In this document: one piece after another, positions 8,315 to 16,881 of the stretch
Numbering within the stretch: position 1 is the first letter of the stretch
Layout of the letters: each line of letters starts with the position of its first letter
Origin: Pseudoxanthomonas sp. Root630
Lineage (GTDB): Bacteria; Pseudomonadota; Gammaproteobacteria; Xanthomonadales; Xanthomonadaceae
Length of the DNA: 64,000 bases
Direction of reading: 5' to 3'
Assembly: GCF_001427585.1 (NCBI RefSeq)
Contig: NZ_LMGY01000015.1
Span: 211,850-275,849 of the forward strand
The notes under the pieces: generated by a model
Seen by the model: only the letters and a program-made list of their open reading frames with translations
The model's database searches: none
Told to the model about the DNA's origin: nothing
Translations under genes and position numbers: made by a program

Positions 8315-9606
8315 GCGTTCTTCCCTGGTGCGTCGTTTTCGCCGTCGGCGGCGGGCGAGTCGCCGGCGCCCGCGTCGTCCTGGTCCTTGCCGTCCTCGCC
8401 CGGGGTGGGCACGTCGGCCTGCGTGAGCTTCACCTGGTCGCCGGGCTGCAGGCCCTTGAGCACCTGCGAGCGCGCAGTGCCGCGCACGCCCAACGTCACT
8501 TCGCGCGCCACGTAGTCGCGGCCCTGCTTCACCTGCACCCAGTGGCGGTCGTCGCGTTGCTCGATGGCCACGTTCGGTACGGCGATGGCGTCCTTCGCGG
8601 CGAGCAGCACCACCGATGCCGCGAAGCGCTGGCCCGGGATCAGCCGGAAGCGCTCGATGGCATCCCTCGGGATCGGCGCGCGCATCGAGAGGAACTTCAC
8701 CGGGCTTTCGCGGTTGCGGACCTTCGCCGCGCTCGCCACCCACGAAAGCTTGCTGTCGATGCGCTGGTCCGGACGGCCCAGCGGATGCAGCACCACTGCA
8801 TCGCCGGCCTGGATGCCCTGCGCCTCGATCTGCGGCAGGTCGATCTCCACTTCCATCGTCGCCGTGTCCGGCAGGCTGCCGAACTCGAACCCCGCGCGCA
8901 GGTTGGCGCCCACCATCGGCTTGTCGCCGGACCAGTTGGTCGCCAGCAGCAGCACGCCGTCGTTGGGCGCGCGCAACTCCAGCGCATCCAGGTCGGCCTT
9001 GCGGGTCTGCGCATTCATGTCGAAGGTGGCGCGCTGCGCGTCGAGCACCGCCAGTTCGGCGCCGCCGCGGACGTCGGACTGGTCGCGCTGCCATTGCAGC
9101 ACGCCCTGCCGTACCTGCAGGTATTCCTTGTCTTCCACCGCATCGAGCACCTGGTTGCGCGCGACGGTGCTGAGGTCCGCACTGGCGTAGCGCTGGGCGA
9201 TGCCCAGTTGCACGGCGACCTGCGAGAGGTCCACTTCCACGCGACCCTGCGAGGAATCCAGCCCGCTCTCCTTTGCCGCGCGCGCCAACGCATTGCGCTG
9301 CAGGTCGATCATCGCCTGCGCCAGCTGCTGCTCGCCTTCGGGCGAAATGAAGCGTGCCAGCAGTTCGCCTTTCTTCACCAGGCTGCCTTCCGGCACCATC
9401 CACTCCACTTGGCGCTGCGCCCAGTTCTTGCCGGGCACGGTCAGCGGCGTGGGCTTGGCCGAACGCAATTCGCCTTCGCCGCGCACGGTGAGCGTCAACG
9501 GTCCCTGCGCCACGGTCTCGCTGGCGACGGGCGCGTCGTCCTCGCCGCAGGCCGCCAGGGCTGCGACCAGCACCAGCAGCGCGCCGATGCGCGTCGTGCG
9601 GATCAT
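8311..9606 (-). CDS. Membrane-fusion adaptor, HlyD-like lipoprotein (third adaptor of the operon)
   Basis: Periplasmic adaptor of 431 residues. The N-terminus is a lipoprotein signal with lipobox LAAC (Cys20), unlike the two sibling adaptors, so it is probably anchored by a lipid. A biotinyl-lipoyl-like half motif (VPEGSLVKKGELLARF) is followed by an alpha-helical hairpin rich in Ala, Gln and Arg and the returning half (LRAPNDGVLL), then beta-barrel and membrane-proximal domains. The C-terminal tail is acidic and disordered (GEDGKDQDDAGAGDSPA). It overlaps both neighbours by 4 bp. Adaptors of this type connect an FtsX-type permease to a TolC-like duct; no outer-membrane component is encoded here. 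Confidence 0.88.
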   Translation of the reverse strand: MIRTTRIGALLVLVAALAACGEDDAPVASETVAQGPLTLTVRGEGELRSAKPTPLTVPGKNWAQRQVEWMVPEGSLVKKGELLARFISPEGEQQLAQAMIDLQRNALARAAKESGLDSSQGRVEVDLSQVAVQLGIAQRYASADLSTVARNQVLDAVEDKEYLQVRQGVLQWQRDQSDVRGGAELAVLDAQRATFDMNAQTRKADLDALELRAPNDGVLLLATNWSGDKPMVGANLRAGFEFGSLPDTATMEVEIDLPQIEAQGIQAGDAVVLHPLGRPDQRIDSKLSWVASAAKVRNRESPVKFLSMRAPIPRDAIERFRLIPGQRFAASVVLLAAKDAIAVPNVAIEQRDDRHWVQVKQGRDYVAREVTLGVRGTARSQVLKGLQPGDQVKLTQADVPTPGEDGKDQDDAGAGDSPAADGENDAPGKNA

Positions 9607-10574
9607 TTCGCGCCTCCGGCGATGTCGGGCACGGTGAGTTCCACGCGCACCGCCTGGCCCGGGCGCAACTTCGCCTTCGCATCGTCCAGGCGGATGTCCA
9701 GGTCCAGCACGGGTACCGGCTGCACTTGCGATTTGCTGCGCACCGCATTGCCGATGGTGACGACCTTGCCCTGGTACGCGCTGCCGCCGCCGCCTTCGAC
9801 CACGATGCGCGCGCGCGCACCGACTTTCACCCGCTGCAGATCGCGTTCCGGAAGCTGGGCGCGCACCGCGAGCGTGGCCGGGTCAGGGATCTCGGCCACG
9901 GTCTGGCCGCGCCAGACCTGTGAACCAACGTCGAATTTCTCGTTGTTCCAGCTCGTCTTGTGCATGATCACGCCGTCGCGCGGCGCGGACAGGTTCAGTG
10001 CGGCAATGGACGTCTGCAGGCGCGTCACGTCGGCTTGCGCTTGTTGCAGCTCGGCATTGACCAGCCGCAGCTCCTGGCGGCGCTGCTCGGCAGCGGCACG
10101 CTCGGCCACCTGCGCGAGCGCGGCGCGGCGCTCGGTGCGGCGACGGTCCTCCACCAGCTTGTCGTACTCCAGGGCGGCGATCAGTTCGCGCGGTTGCTGG
10201 GTCTTGCGACCCGCCTTGTCGCGCTCCGCTTCCGCCTGCGCGGTCAACAAGCGCTGGCTGCGCTCCCGCTCCGCCACGTCCAGCGTCAGGTTCTCGAGCT
10301 CGCGCTTCTTCTCCTGCAGCAGGCTCTGCTTCTCGCTGAGCTGGCGGATCAGGTCGCTGCTGTCGAAGGCAATGATGATGTCGCCCTTCTTCACCAAGCT
10401 GCCGTCGGGCGCAAGCTGGGTGATGTTGAACTGCCACATGCGATCCACGGCCGGGGGGATCAGCTGTGCGCTGCGTCGCGCGTAAACTTCGCCGTCGATC
10501 CGCAGCGTGGACGCGAAGAGGCTGGGCGAGAAGGTCAGCAGCACGCAAGCAAGCGCGAGAACGCGGATCTTCAT
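9603..10574 (-). CDS. Membrane-fusion adaptor, HlyD-like (second adaptor of the operon)
   Basis: Adaptor of 323 residues starting at the ATG at 10574, which overlaps the stop of the preceding adaptor by 4 bp. A Sec signal peptide ends near SLFA|STL. The lipoyl half motif APDGSLVKKGDIIIAFD is followed by a long charged coiled-coil hairpin (about residues 75-195) and the return strand LSAPRDGVIMHKTSW, then beta-barrel and C-terminal domains. The hairpin contains ELIAALEYDKLVEDRRR, closely matching DLISALDYDRHQGELDR in the next adaptor upstream, so the two look like diverged paralogues. Its place between two other adaptors in one transcript suggests a mixed adaptor ring (inference). Confidence 0.87.
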   Translation of the reverse strand: MKIRVLALACVLLTFSPSLFASTLRIDGEVYARRSAQLIPPAVDRMWQFNITQLAPDGSLVKKGDIIIAFDSSDLIRQLSEKQSLLQEKKRELENLTLDVAERERSQRLLTAQAEAERDKAGRKTQQPRELIAALEYDKLVEDRRRTERRAALAQVAERAAAEQRRQELRLVNAELQQAQADVTRLQTSIAALNLSAPRDGVIMHKTSWNNEKFDVGSQVWRGQTVAEIPDPATLAVRAQLPERDLQRVKVGARARIVVEGGGGSAYQGKVVTIGNAVRSKSQVQPVPVLDLDIRLDDAKAKLRPGQAVRVELTVPDIAGGAK

Positions 10575-11545
10575 GGCGCCTTTTCCTTGTCGGTACGCGT
10601 GGCAGCCGGTTGCGTCCGCACGCGTACGCTCATGCCTGGCATCAGTGGCAGAGAATGATCGCCCAGTACGATATCGATGGAGAAATAGCGGCCATCCCCC
10701 CACTCAGGGCGGCGATCGGGCGCACCCGAGATGAAATCGATACGACCGGTCACGTTACGGCCGGGAATGGCATCGAACATGATGTCCACTGGCTGTCCCA
10801 CGGCAAGCCCACGACGATCGGGCTCAAGCGCCCAGGCGCGCACGTTCATGCGGCCGCTGCCCACGACTTCGCCCGCCTTGGATCCAGGCATGGTCGAAGA
10901 ACCCTCGTCCATGCGACCCCCTGACATGGGGTTGAAGCCATGCACGACGACGCCGTCCCGATCAGCGACCACCTCTGCAGTCCGTACCAATGCGCTGTGG
11001 TAGTCGCGTTGCATGGTCAGTTTCCGCACCTGGAGCTGACCGTCCTCCATTCGACGCCGCACGGCGACGCGCGCGCCTTCGAGATCCTTGCGCTTGAGCG
11101 CGACTTCGCGCGTTGCGCGGTCCAGCTCACCTTGATGCCGGTCGTAGTCCAACGCGGAAATCAGGTCGGGGGGGATGGTCGCATCCAGTCTTGCTGCCGC
11201 CAGTTCGGCTTCCGCATCCACCAACGCCATTTCCGCGTCCACGGCCTTGACCTGTAGCTCGGCAACGTCTTTGGCATCTTTCGCCTGCGCCTGCTCAATC
11301 TGCAGGGCAAGCTCCGGAATGCGACTGGCCGACTGGCCCGGATCGATCCGCAACACCACCTCGCCCTTCTTCACCCGTTCGCCTTCGGGCACGTAGTAGC
11401 GGATCACCACCGGCGAGGTGTTGGATTGCGGCGTGAGGATCTGCTGTGCGTCGATCGCACGCACTTCGCCGGTCAGTACCACCGCCTGCGCGGGCGACGT
11501 GGCGGCCAGGGCGAGGGCGGCCCAGAGCGTCTTACTGGAGCGCAT
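10571..11545 (-). CDS. Membrane-fusion adaptor, HlyD-like (first adaptor of the operon)
   Basis: Adaptor of 324 residues with a Sec signal peptide ending near SPAQA|VVL. The lipoyl half motif VPEGERVKKGEVVLRID is followed by a coiled-coil hairpin of about 110 residues, the return motif VADRDGVVVHGFNP, and a beta-barrel. A glycine- and serine-rich insertion (MSGGRMDEGSSTMPGSKAGE) after the return strand is absent from its two siblings. The C-terminus is short and basic. It overlaps the upstream ATPase gene by 14 bp and the downstream adaptor by 4 bp, so it belongs to the same five-gene transcript. Confidence 0.87.
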   Translation of the reverse strand: MRSSKTLWAALALAATSPAQAVVLTGEVRAIDAQQILTPQSNTSPVVIRYYVPEGERVKKGEVVLRIDPGQSASRIPELALQIEQAQAKDAKDVAELQVKAVDAEMALVDAEAELAAARLDATIPPDLISALDYDRHQGELDRATREVALKRKDLEGARVAVRRRMEDGQLQVRKLTMQRDYHSALVRTAEVVADRDGVVVHGFNPMSGGRMDEGSSTMPGSKAGEVVGSGRMNVRAWALEPDRRGLAVGQPVDIMFDAIPGRNVTGRIDFISGAPDRRPEWGDGRYFSIDIVLGDHSLPLMPGMSVRVRTQPAATRTDKEKAP

Positions 11546-12206
11546 CGAATTCCACCTTGCCGTCGCGCAGTTTCACCTGGCGCGGGGCGCGCGCGGCGAT
11601 GTCGTTGTCGTGGGTCACCAGCACCACGGTCTGGCCGCCGGCATGCACTTCGTCGATCAGCGCCAGCACGTCGGCCGCGCTCTTCGAATCCAGGTTGCCG
11701 GTGGGTTCGTCCGCCAGCAGCAGGGCCGGCTGCAGCAGCAGGGCGCGTGCGATGGCGGCGCGCTGCATCTGGCCGCCGGACAGTTCGCTGGGGCGGTGGT
11801 CGCGACGCTCGCCCAGGCCCACGCGATCCAGCAGGGCCAGTGCGCGTTCACGCGTGCCGGGCGGCGGTTGCCGGTGGAAGCGCAGCGGCAGCATGACGTT
11901 CTCCAGCACGGTCAGCCGCGGCAGCAGGTGGAAGCTCTGGAACACGAAGCCGATGCGCCGGTTGCGCAGGTCGCTGCTGGCCTCGTCGTCGAAGGTGGCC
12001 ACGTCGCGGCCTTCGAACAGGTACTGGCCGGCATTCGGATGGTCCAGGCAGCCGAGGATGTTCAACAGGCTGGACTTGCCCGAACCCGACGGCCCGGTGA
12101 TGGCGACGAACTCGCCCTGGCCGATGTGCAGGTCCACCCCCGCTAGCGCGCGCACGGTCTGTCCGCTCATGGCGTAGTGGCGCTGCACGCCCTGCAACTC
12201 GATCAT
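11532..12206 (-). CDS. ABC transporter ATP-binding protein, MacB/LolD type
   Basis: Cytoplasmic ATPase of 224 residues, the usual length of a stand-alone LolD/MacB-type nucleotide-binding domain. Walker A GPSGSGKS is at residues 38-45, the Q-loop Gln at 89, signature LSGGQ at 141-145, Walker B LLLADEP at 161-167, and the H-loop His at 198. It is the first gene of a minus-strand operon continuing into three adaptors and an FtsX-type permease. It would power the permease in a tripartite export pump for a periplasmic substrate. The substrate class (peptide, lipid, antibiotic) cannot be read from the sequence. Confidence 0.93.
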   Translation of the reverse strand: MIELQGVQRHYAMSGQTVRALAGVDLHIGQGEFVAITGPSGSGKSSLLNILGCLDHPNAGQYLFEGRDVATFDDEASSDLRNRRIGFVFQSFHLLPRLTVLENVMLPLRFHRQPPPGTRERALALLDRVGLGERRDHRPSELSGGQMQRAAIARALLLQPALLLADEPTGNLDSKSAADVLALIDEVHAGGQTVVLVTHDNDIAARAPRQVKLRDGKVEFDALQ

Positions 12207-12253
12207 CGCGTCCCCTTCGCTCCCTCGTCTCCAGTCGACCCTCGTCCCGCGCG

Positions 12254-12282
12254 AAGGTTCCTTCCGTGAAGCGGAAGACCTT
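12254..12282. promoter_or_regulatory. Imperfect palindrome upstream of the ABC exporter operon
   Basis: CTTCCG (12261-12266) and CGGAAG (12272-12277) form a perfect 6-bp inverted repeat with a 5-nt spacer, flanked by AAGG (12254-12257) and CCTT (12279-12282) as a second, offset pair. It lies about 50 bp upstream of the ATPase start in the 249-bp spacer shared with the divergent Sel1 gene, a natural place for an operator. No regulator gene is adjacent and no clear -10/-35 pair was found, so the function is only suggested. Confidence 0.35.
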
Positions 12283-12455
12283 GCTCGCGATGGTCGAACT
12301 TCCGAGGGTCGGAGCATCCCAGATGAATGCGCGGACATGCAACCGCGCCTCGCTCGCGATCCACTGCGCTCCCCCTGCGCTGGGCTTGGGTTGACGCATC
12401 CGCACCGGCCGCCGACCATCCACCCACGGCCCAGGATGGGTACGCGGGGATAAAC

Positions 12456-13019
12456 ATGAAGCACGCGATGCGCTGGGTGTTGGCCGGATGTGCATTGATC
12501 TCGTTCGCCGTCGCCGCAGAGCATCCGGATGCGACCCTGGCCGATGCGGAAAAGGGCGATGCCGGCGCGATGCATCGTCTCTGCTATGGATTCCTCTATG
12601 GCGAGGAAGGTCGCAAGGCGGATCCTGCACAGGCTTTCCGCTGGTGCTCGGCCGCGGCGCGAACGGGCATTCCCAGCTCGCAGACGCTGCTTGCGGAGAT
12701 GTACTACCTCGGCACGCATGTGGCGAAAGATGTCGAACAGGCGCGCATCCACTACCGGGCCGCCGCGGACCAGGGGCACCCGCATGCCCAGCTCATGCTG
12801 GGCCGGATCGCCTTCCTCGAGGAGCCGCGCGATCCAGCGGCGTTCTGCCGATGGACGCGGGCGGCGGTGCTGCAGGGGTACGACAAGGCATTCGATGTCC
12901 TGAAGGCGGTCGAGCAGGACTGGCGCGCGCAGAACAAGGGTGGGCCCAAGGGCTACTGCGACAGTGTTCTCGACGCTGACACGGAAGCTCCTGCTGTTTC
13001 GTCGGGCGAAACCGGTTGA
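12456..13019 (+). CDS. Secreted Sel1/TPR-like repeat protein
   Basis: Protein of 187 residues beginning with a signal peptide (cleavage near AVAA|EHP). At least three Sel1-like repeats of about 36 residues are recognisable through AEKGDAGAMHRLCYGFLYG, AARTGIPSSQTLLAEMYYLG and AADQGHPHAQLMLGRIAF. Sel1 repeats are alpha-solenoid protein-binding scaffolds; partner and role are unknown. Cysteines recur in the repeats (RLCYG, RWCSA, AFCRW, GYCDS), which could form disulfides in the periplasm. The ATG at 12456 is chosen because it directly opens the signal peptide. It overlaps the next small membrane protein by a TGATG junction. Confidence 0.82.
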   Translation: MKHAMRWVLAGCALISFAVAAEHPDATLADAEKGDAGAMHRLCYGFLYGEEGRKADPAQAFRWCSAAARTGIPSSQTLLAEMYYLGTHVAKDVEQARIHYRAAADQGHPHAQLMLGRIAFLEEPRDPAAFCRWTRAAVLQGYDKAFDVLKAVEQDWRAQNKGGPKGYCDSVLDADTEAPAVSSGETG

Positions 13020-13474
13020 TGGCGGCGCTCGCCGGCGTGACGGGCCTCGTCGAACTGCTCGGGATCGAGATGGTCGCGCTGCTGGCTGCGCTTGCGGTCG
13101 CCTACTTCGTCGTCGCGCTGATGCCGGCCTGGTGGCCGGCCCTGCGGGCGTTCCGCGGGAAGACGCGCCTGCCGCGGCCCTTCCTGTTCGTGGGAGTCGT
13201 GGCTGCGCTGGTGTACGGCGTGTACTTCCTGTGGGGTTGCATCGTCCTGCTACCGCTGGAGGCATACCGCATCTTCATCGCGCCGCAGCTGGCGGCGGCG
13301 GGGTTGCCGCATGGGGCATGGCTGGTGCGGGGGCTCGACCTGGTGGGTGGCTACGGATGGCTCGTGGCCGCGGCGATCCAGCTGGTGTTTACCGTGTGGC
13401 TGACGCGACGGCTGGCACGGCGTTGGCCAAGCATCTGCGCCGCGCTGTCCGCTGTCGAGCCACCGCAGGCGTAG
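13019..13474 (+). CDS. Small membrane protein of unknown function
   Basis: Unrecognised protein of 151 residues with three strong hydrophobic segments (about residues 18-42, 58-85 and 110-132) and an Arg-rich cytoplasmic tail. The ATG at 13019 shares its A with the TGA of the Sel1 gene (TGATG), which decides the start and implies translational coupling. It may serve as a membrane partner of the Sel1-like protein, but that is only positional inference. The gene ends 27 bp before the convergent AAA+ ATPase stop. Confidence 0.72.
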   Translation: MAALAGVTGLVELLGIEMVALLAALAVAYFVVALMPAWWPALRAFRGKTRLPRPFLFVGVVAALVYGVYFLWGCIVLLPLEAYRIFIAPQLAAAGLPHGAWLVRGLDLVGGYGWLVAAAIQLVFTVWLTRRLARRWPSICAALSAVEPPQA

Positions 13475-13501
13475 AGCCGGCATGCGCCCCGCGGGCGCCG
13501 C

Positions 13502-15016
13502 TCAATCCGCCGGCACGGTCCGCTCGCGCGCCCACTCGCGCAGCGCCTGCACCTGTTCGGCCATCAGCACCGACAGCGGGCGCGTGTTGCGGATCTCGTG
13601 CATCACCACGTCGGTGTCCAGCGGCTTGTGTTCCGCATGCGCCGCATACAGGGCCGAGACGATGGCCTGTTCCAGCTCCGCGCCGGAGAAGCCGTTGGCC
13701 GCGGCGGCCAGCGCCGGCAGGTTGAAGCCCTCCGGGTCCAGCTGGCGACGCGACAGGTGGACGCGAAGCACCTCCACGCGCGCCTCGGGCGAAGGCAGGT
13801 CGACGAAGAAAATCTCGTCGAAACGGCCCTTGCGCAGCAGTTCCGGTGGCAGGTCCTGCACCTGGTTCGCCGTGGCCACCAGGAAGACTTGTTGGGAGCC
13901 CGCTTGCCCGCTACCCGCGCCGGCCGTGCGTTCGGCCATCCAGGTGAGCAGGTAGCCGAGCACGCGGCGCGAGACGCCGCCGTCCTCGTCGCCACCGCTG
14001 GCCAGGCCCTTCTCGATTTCGTCGATCCACAGCACGCAGGGCGCCAGTTGCTCGGCCGAGGCCAGCGCCGCGCGCAGGTTCTTTTCGGTCTCGCCGTGGT
14101 ACTTGTCGTAGAGCGTGCCGAAGTCGAGCCGCAACAGCGGCACGCCGAATCCGGCGGCCGTGGCCTTGGCGAGCATCGACTTGCCGCAGCCCTGCACGCC
14201 CAGCAGCAGCACGCCCTTGGGCAGGTCCAGGCCCGGCGGCGGATTGCCGGAGACGAACACCGCGCGCCGCTGCTCGATCCAGCGCTTCAACCGCGACGCG
14301 CCCGCCACATCGGCGAACCTTGCCGTGTCGTATTCGTAATGCAGGTGTCCGCTGCGGTTCAGCAGTTCGAACTTGAGCTTGTTCAGCGCCGGCAGGTCGC
14401 TCGCGCTGAGCGCGCCGTCGTTGAAGATCAGCTGGCGGGCGATCCGGCGCGCATCGACCAGGCTCAGGCCCTGCAGATTGCGCACGATCTGCTTCACCGC
14501 CTCGCCGTCGGCCTCGACCCGGCGGCCGCCGTGTTCGCGGGCGTAGTGCTCGGCCTCCTCGCGGACCATCTTCAGCAGCGCCGGGCCGTCCGGCAGGCGC
14601 GGGCTGAAGCGCACCGCCAGCGCCTCGAGTTCGGCCGGCAGCTCGATCTTCGCGCCGACCAGCACCACCACGTGGGGCAGGGTGTGGCGGCGCTGCAGGA
14701 TGTCGCGCAGCTGGCGCTGGCTGCTGGCATAGCCGAGGTAGGGATGGAAATCGAACAACAGGTAGATGCCGCGCTGTTCGGCCTGTTTGATGGCCTGCAG
14801 GGCGGCGCTGGCATCGGGCGGGCCGACGGCGTCGTCCTCGCGGTCCATGTCCAACCGGCGCAGGCCCTCGGTGATGCTCCAGCGGAACAGCGCCCTCCAC
14901 ACCTGGGCCAGGGCCTGCCGGAACAGCTCCACCACGCGGGCCTCGTCCTGCGTCTCGATGACGATCAGCGGCGTGTTGGCGCGGATCAGTGCGGTGAGGT
15001 CCTGCAGTTCGTTCAT
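13502..15016 (-). CDS. AAA+ ATPase, Ycf46-like
   Basis: ATPase of 504 residues. The N-terminal half (1-230) resembles the degenerate first module of Ycf46-type proteins (TPLIVIETQDEARVVELF; a long helical linker). The C-terminal half is a canonical AAA domain: Walker A GVQGCGKS at 273-280, KYHGETEKNLRAAL pore-proximal segment, Walker B VLWIDEIEK with Asp332 and Glu333, sensor VATANQ, and an arginine-finger region LLRKGRFDEIFFVDLP. Proteins of this type occur in plastids, cyanobacteria and many proteobacteria without an agreed substrate. The gene is divergent from an orphan parA-like gene. Confidence 0.87.
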   Translation of the reverse strand: MNELQDLTALIRANTPLIVIETQDEARVVELFRQALAQVWRALFRWSITEGLRRLDMDREDDAVGPPDASAALQAIKQAEQRGIYLLFDFHPYLGYASSQRQLRDILQRRHTLPHVVVLVGAKIELPAELEALAVRFSPRLPDGPALLKMVREEAEHYAREHGGRRVEADGEAVKQIVRNLQGLSLVDARRIARQLIFNDGALSASDLPALNKLKFELLNRSGHLHYEYDTARFADVAGASRLKRWIEQRRAVFVSGNPPPGLDLPKGVLLLGVQGCGKSMLAKATAAGFGVPLLRLDFGTLYDKYHGETEKNLRAALASAEQLAPCVLWIDEIEKGLASGGDEDGGVSRRVLGYLLTWMAERTAGAGSGQAGSQQVFLVATANQVQDLPPELLRKGRFDEIFFVDLPSPEARVEVLRVHLSRRQLDPEGFNLPALAAAANGFSGAELEQAIVSALYAAHAEHKPLDTDVVMHEIRNTRPLSVLMAEQVQALREWARERTVPAD

Positions 15017-15169
15017 GGGGCGTCCGGTCCGTGGGGACGGGCACGATAGCAAGGCAGGGTGATGCGGGGAACGGCGGTGGCAGCGCTTCATGCCCGGTTC
15101 CCGGACGCCGGTTCCCGCTTCACCAAGGCCGGTGTACCCTGCGGGCTCCCCGGGCAACGAGGTGCGCGC

Positions 15170-15802
15170 ATGAAGACGATTCTGGTCGCCAGCTCCAAGG
15201 GCGGCGCGGGCAAGACCACCCTGGCGACCAACCTGGCCGCGTACTTCGCACTCGATGGCAAACGCACGGTGCTGGTGGATGCGGATCCGCAGCACTCCTC
15301 CACCCGCTGGGCCGAACGCCGCGCCGAACTGGAAAGCGCGGTGCTGCCGATCGATGCCAGCGGCAAGCGCGCCTGGCGCGCCTGGCTGCCGGACGACGCC
15401 GAGCGCGTGGTGATCGATGCGCCCGCCGGCGCGATGGCCGACGACCTGGACAGCTTCCTGGAGCACGCCGACGCGGTGGTGGTGCCGGTGCTGCCCTCGG
15501 CCCTGGACATCGAAGCCACGGTCGGCTTCCTCAACACCCTGGCCAAGGTGCCGCGCGTGCACAAGCGCAAATTGCCGGTGGGGCTGGTGGTCAACCGCAC
15601 CAAGCCCTGGACCAATGCCTCGCAGCAGGCCGTGGAGATGCTGAAGACCTGGCCGTACCCGGTCGTCACCCAGTTGCGCGACACCCAGGCCTACGTGGTG
15701 CTGGTGGGGCTGGGGCGCAGCCTGTTCGATTACCGCTCGGCCCAGGTCCGCGACCACCAGGCCGACTGGGAACCGTTGTTGAAATGGATCAAGAAGGCCT
15801 GA
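15170..15802 (+). CDS. Orphan ParA/MinD-type P-loop ATPase
   Basis: Deviant-Walker ATPase of 210 residues: KGGAGKTT at residues 10-17, [14 protein letters not shown] as Walker A' and switch region, and VIDAPAG as Walker B. The size and DADPQ motif fit the short ParA group that positions plasmids, chromosomes or protein clusters on nucleoid DNA. No parB-like gene or parS-type repeat is near, so its cargo is probably proteinaceous or encoded elsewhere. The ATG at 15170 starts exactly at the first beta strand. SixA-like phosphatase follows after 21 bp, suggesting a shared transcript. Confidence 0.85.
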   Translation: MKTILVASSKGGAGKTTLATNLAAYFALDGKRTVLVDADPQHSSTRWAERRAELESAVLPIDASGKRAWRAWLPDDAERVVIDAPAGAMADDLDSFLEHADAVVVPVLPSALDIEATVGFLNTLAKVPRVHKRKLPVGLVVNRTKPWTNASQQAVEMLKTWPYPVVTQLRDTQAYVVLVGLGRSLFDYRSAQVRDHQADWEPLLKWIKKA

Positions 15803-15823
15803 GGCCTAAGGAGCAAGCGTCCC

Positions 15824-16300
15824 ATGCGTGAACTCATCCTGCTGCGCCACGCGCATGCCGAACCGGCCACGACCGGCCAGTCCGACCTGGACCGCCCCCT
15901 TTCGCCGCAAGGCCTGGCCGAGGCCGAAGCCGCCGCGACCTGGTTGAAGGACCAGGGCCTGGTGCCCGATCGGGTGCTGTGTTCCCCTGCGCGCCGGGCG
16001 CGCGAGACGCTGGAGGCCGTGCTGGGGGCGATCGGCTATGTCGAGCAGCGGCTTGAAGAGCGCATCTACGAGGCCACGCCCGGCACGCTGGCGGACCTTG
16101 CCGACCAGCATCGCGAAGCCGAGCGCCTGCTGATGGTGGGCCACAACCCCGGCTTCGAGCAGTTGGCGGCCCTGATGTATTCCGGCGTCACCAGCGAGTA
16201 CCGCGGCATGCCGCCGGGCGGTGTGGTGGTGCTGACGCTGCCGGTGGACGCCACGATCGAACCGGGCGTGGCGCAACTCTCCGCCTTCTGGTGGCCATGA
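15824..16300 (+). CDS. SixA-like phosphohistidine phosphatase
   Basis: Histidine-phosphatase-superfamily protein of 158 residues. The catalytic LRHAHAEP motif (RHA, His9) is at the N-terminus, CSPARRARETLE supplies the second arginine, and VGHNPGFEQLA carries the second active-site His. The length matches SixA, which dephosphorylates phosphohistidine on signalling or PTS proteins such as ArcB and PtsN partners. The target here is unknown. The stop overlaps the start of the YceI gene by 4 bp (ATGA), placing it in a coupled string parA-sixA-yceI-PLD. Confidence 0.87.
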   Translation: MRELILLRHAHAEPATTGQSDLDRPLSPQGLAEAEAAATWLKDQGLVPDRVLCSPARRARETLEAVLGAIGYVEQRLEERIYEATPGTLADLADQHREAERLLMVGHNPGFEQLAALMYSGVTSEYRGMPPGGVVVLTLPVDATIEPGVAQLSAFWWP

Positions 16301-16881
16301 CGCAGCTCGCCGTCGCGCGCCTGCGGCTGGCCATGCTGGCCGTGGGGGCGCTGCTGGCCGTCCCGGCGCTGGCGCAGGGACGCAACGACTTCGACCCCGC
16401 CAACACCCGGCTGGGGTTCGAATTGCGCACGCGCTGGGGCCAGGTGCTGGACGGCGTGTTCCGCCAGTACGAAGGCTCGGTGGAGCATCTGCCCGACGGA
16501 CGCCAGCAGGTGCGCCTGCGCATGTACACGCGCGATGTCGAGATCGTCGACCATCCCCGCTACAGCGACTGGGCGCGCAGCGAGAAATTCTTCGATGCCG
16601 ACCGCTATCCGGTGGTCACCTTCACCTCCAAACCCTACGACCCGATGCTGCTCTACGACGGCGGGAAGCTGGAGGGTGAACTGAGCATCAAGGGCATCAG
16701 CCGGCCACGCAGCCTGGATGTGGCGCCGGCGACCTGCCAGCGCCCTGCGGTGAGCTGCGATGTGGTGGCGACCGGCGCGGTGCGGCGCAGCGACTACGAG
16801 ATGGACGACTGGATGCTGGCCGTCAGCGACCGCGTGGTGTTCGTGCTGCGTGCGCGGATCAGGAGCGGAAAAACACCGTGA
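16297..16881 (+). CDS. YceI-family periplasmic protein
   Basis: Protein of 194 residues with a signal peptide ending near ALAQ|GRN and a YceI-like lipocalin barrel: FDPANTRLGFELRTRWGQVLDGVF at the start, FFDADRYPVVTFTSK in the middle, and the GELSIKGISRP strand. Structurally known YceI proteins bind long isoprenoid lipids in the periplasm. CQRPAVSC could form a disulfide. It is sandwiched by 4-bp overlaps between a SixA-like phosphatase and a phospholipase D-like lipoprotein, which makes a lipid-related role plausible (inference). Confidence 0.87.
   Translation: MTQLAVARLRLAMLAVGALLAVPALAQGRNDFDPANTRLGFELRTRWGQVLDGVFRQYEGSVEHLPDGRQQVRLRMYTRDVEIVDHPRYSDWARSEKFFDADRYPVVTFTSKPYDPMLLYDGGKLEGELSIKGISRPRSLDVAPATCQRPAVSCDVVATGAVRRSDYEMDDWMLAVSDRVVFVLRARIRSGKTP

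Noticed and set aside
7064-9820. A single 918-residue minus-strand protein fusing an adaptor-like part to the permease
   Set aside because: The upstream part is an out-of-frame shadow of the lipoprotein adaptor. The permease starts at the ATG at 8314, coupled to the adaptor stop by an ATGA overlap.
13598-15049. Long plus-strand open frame opposite the AAA+ ATPase
   Set aside because: Walker A and B motifs are on the minus strand; the antisense product is low-complexity and lacks any domain.
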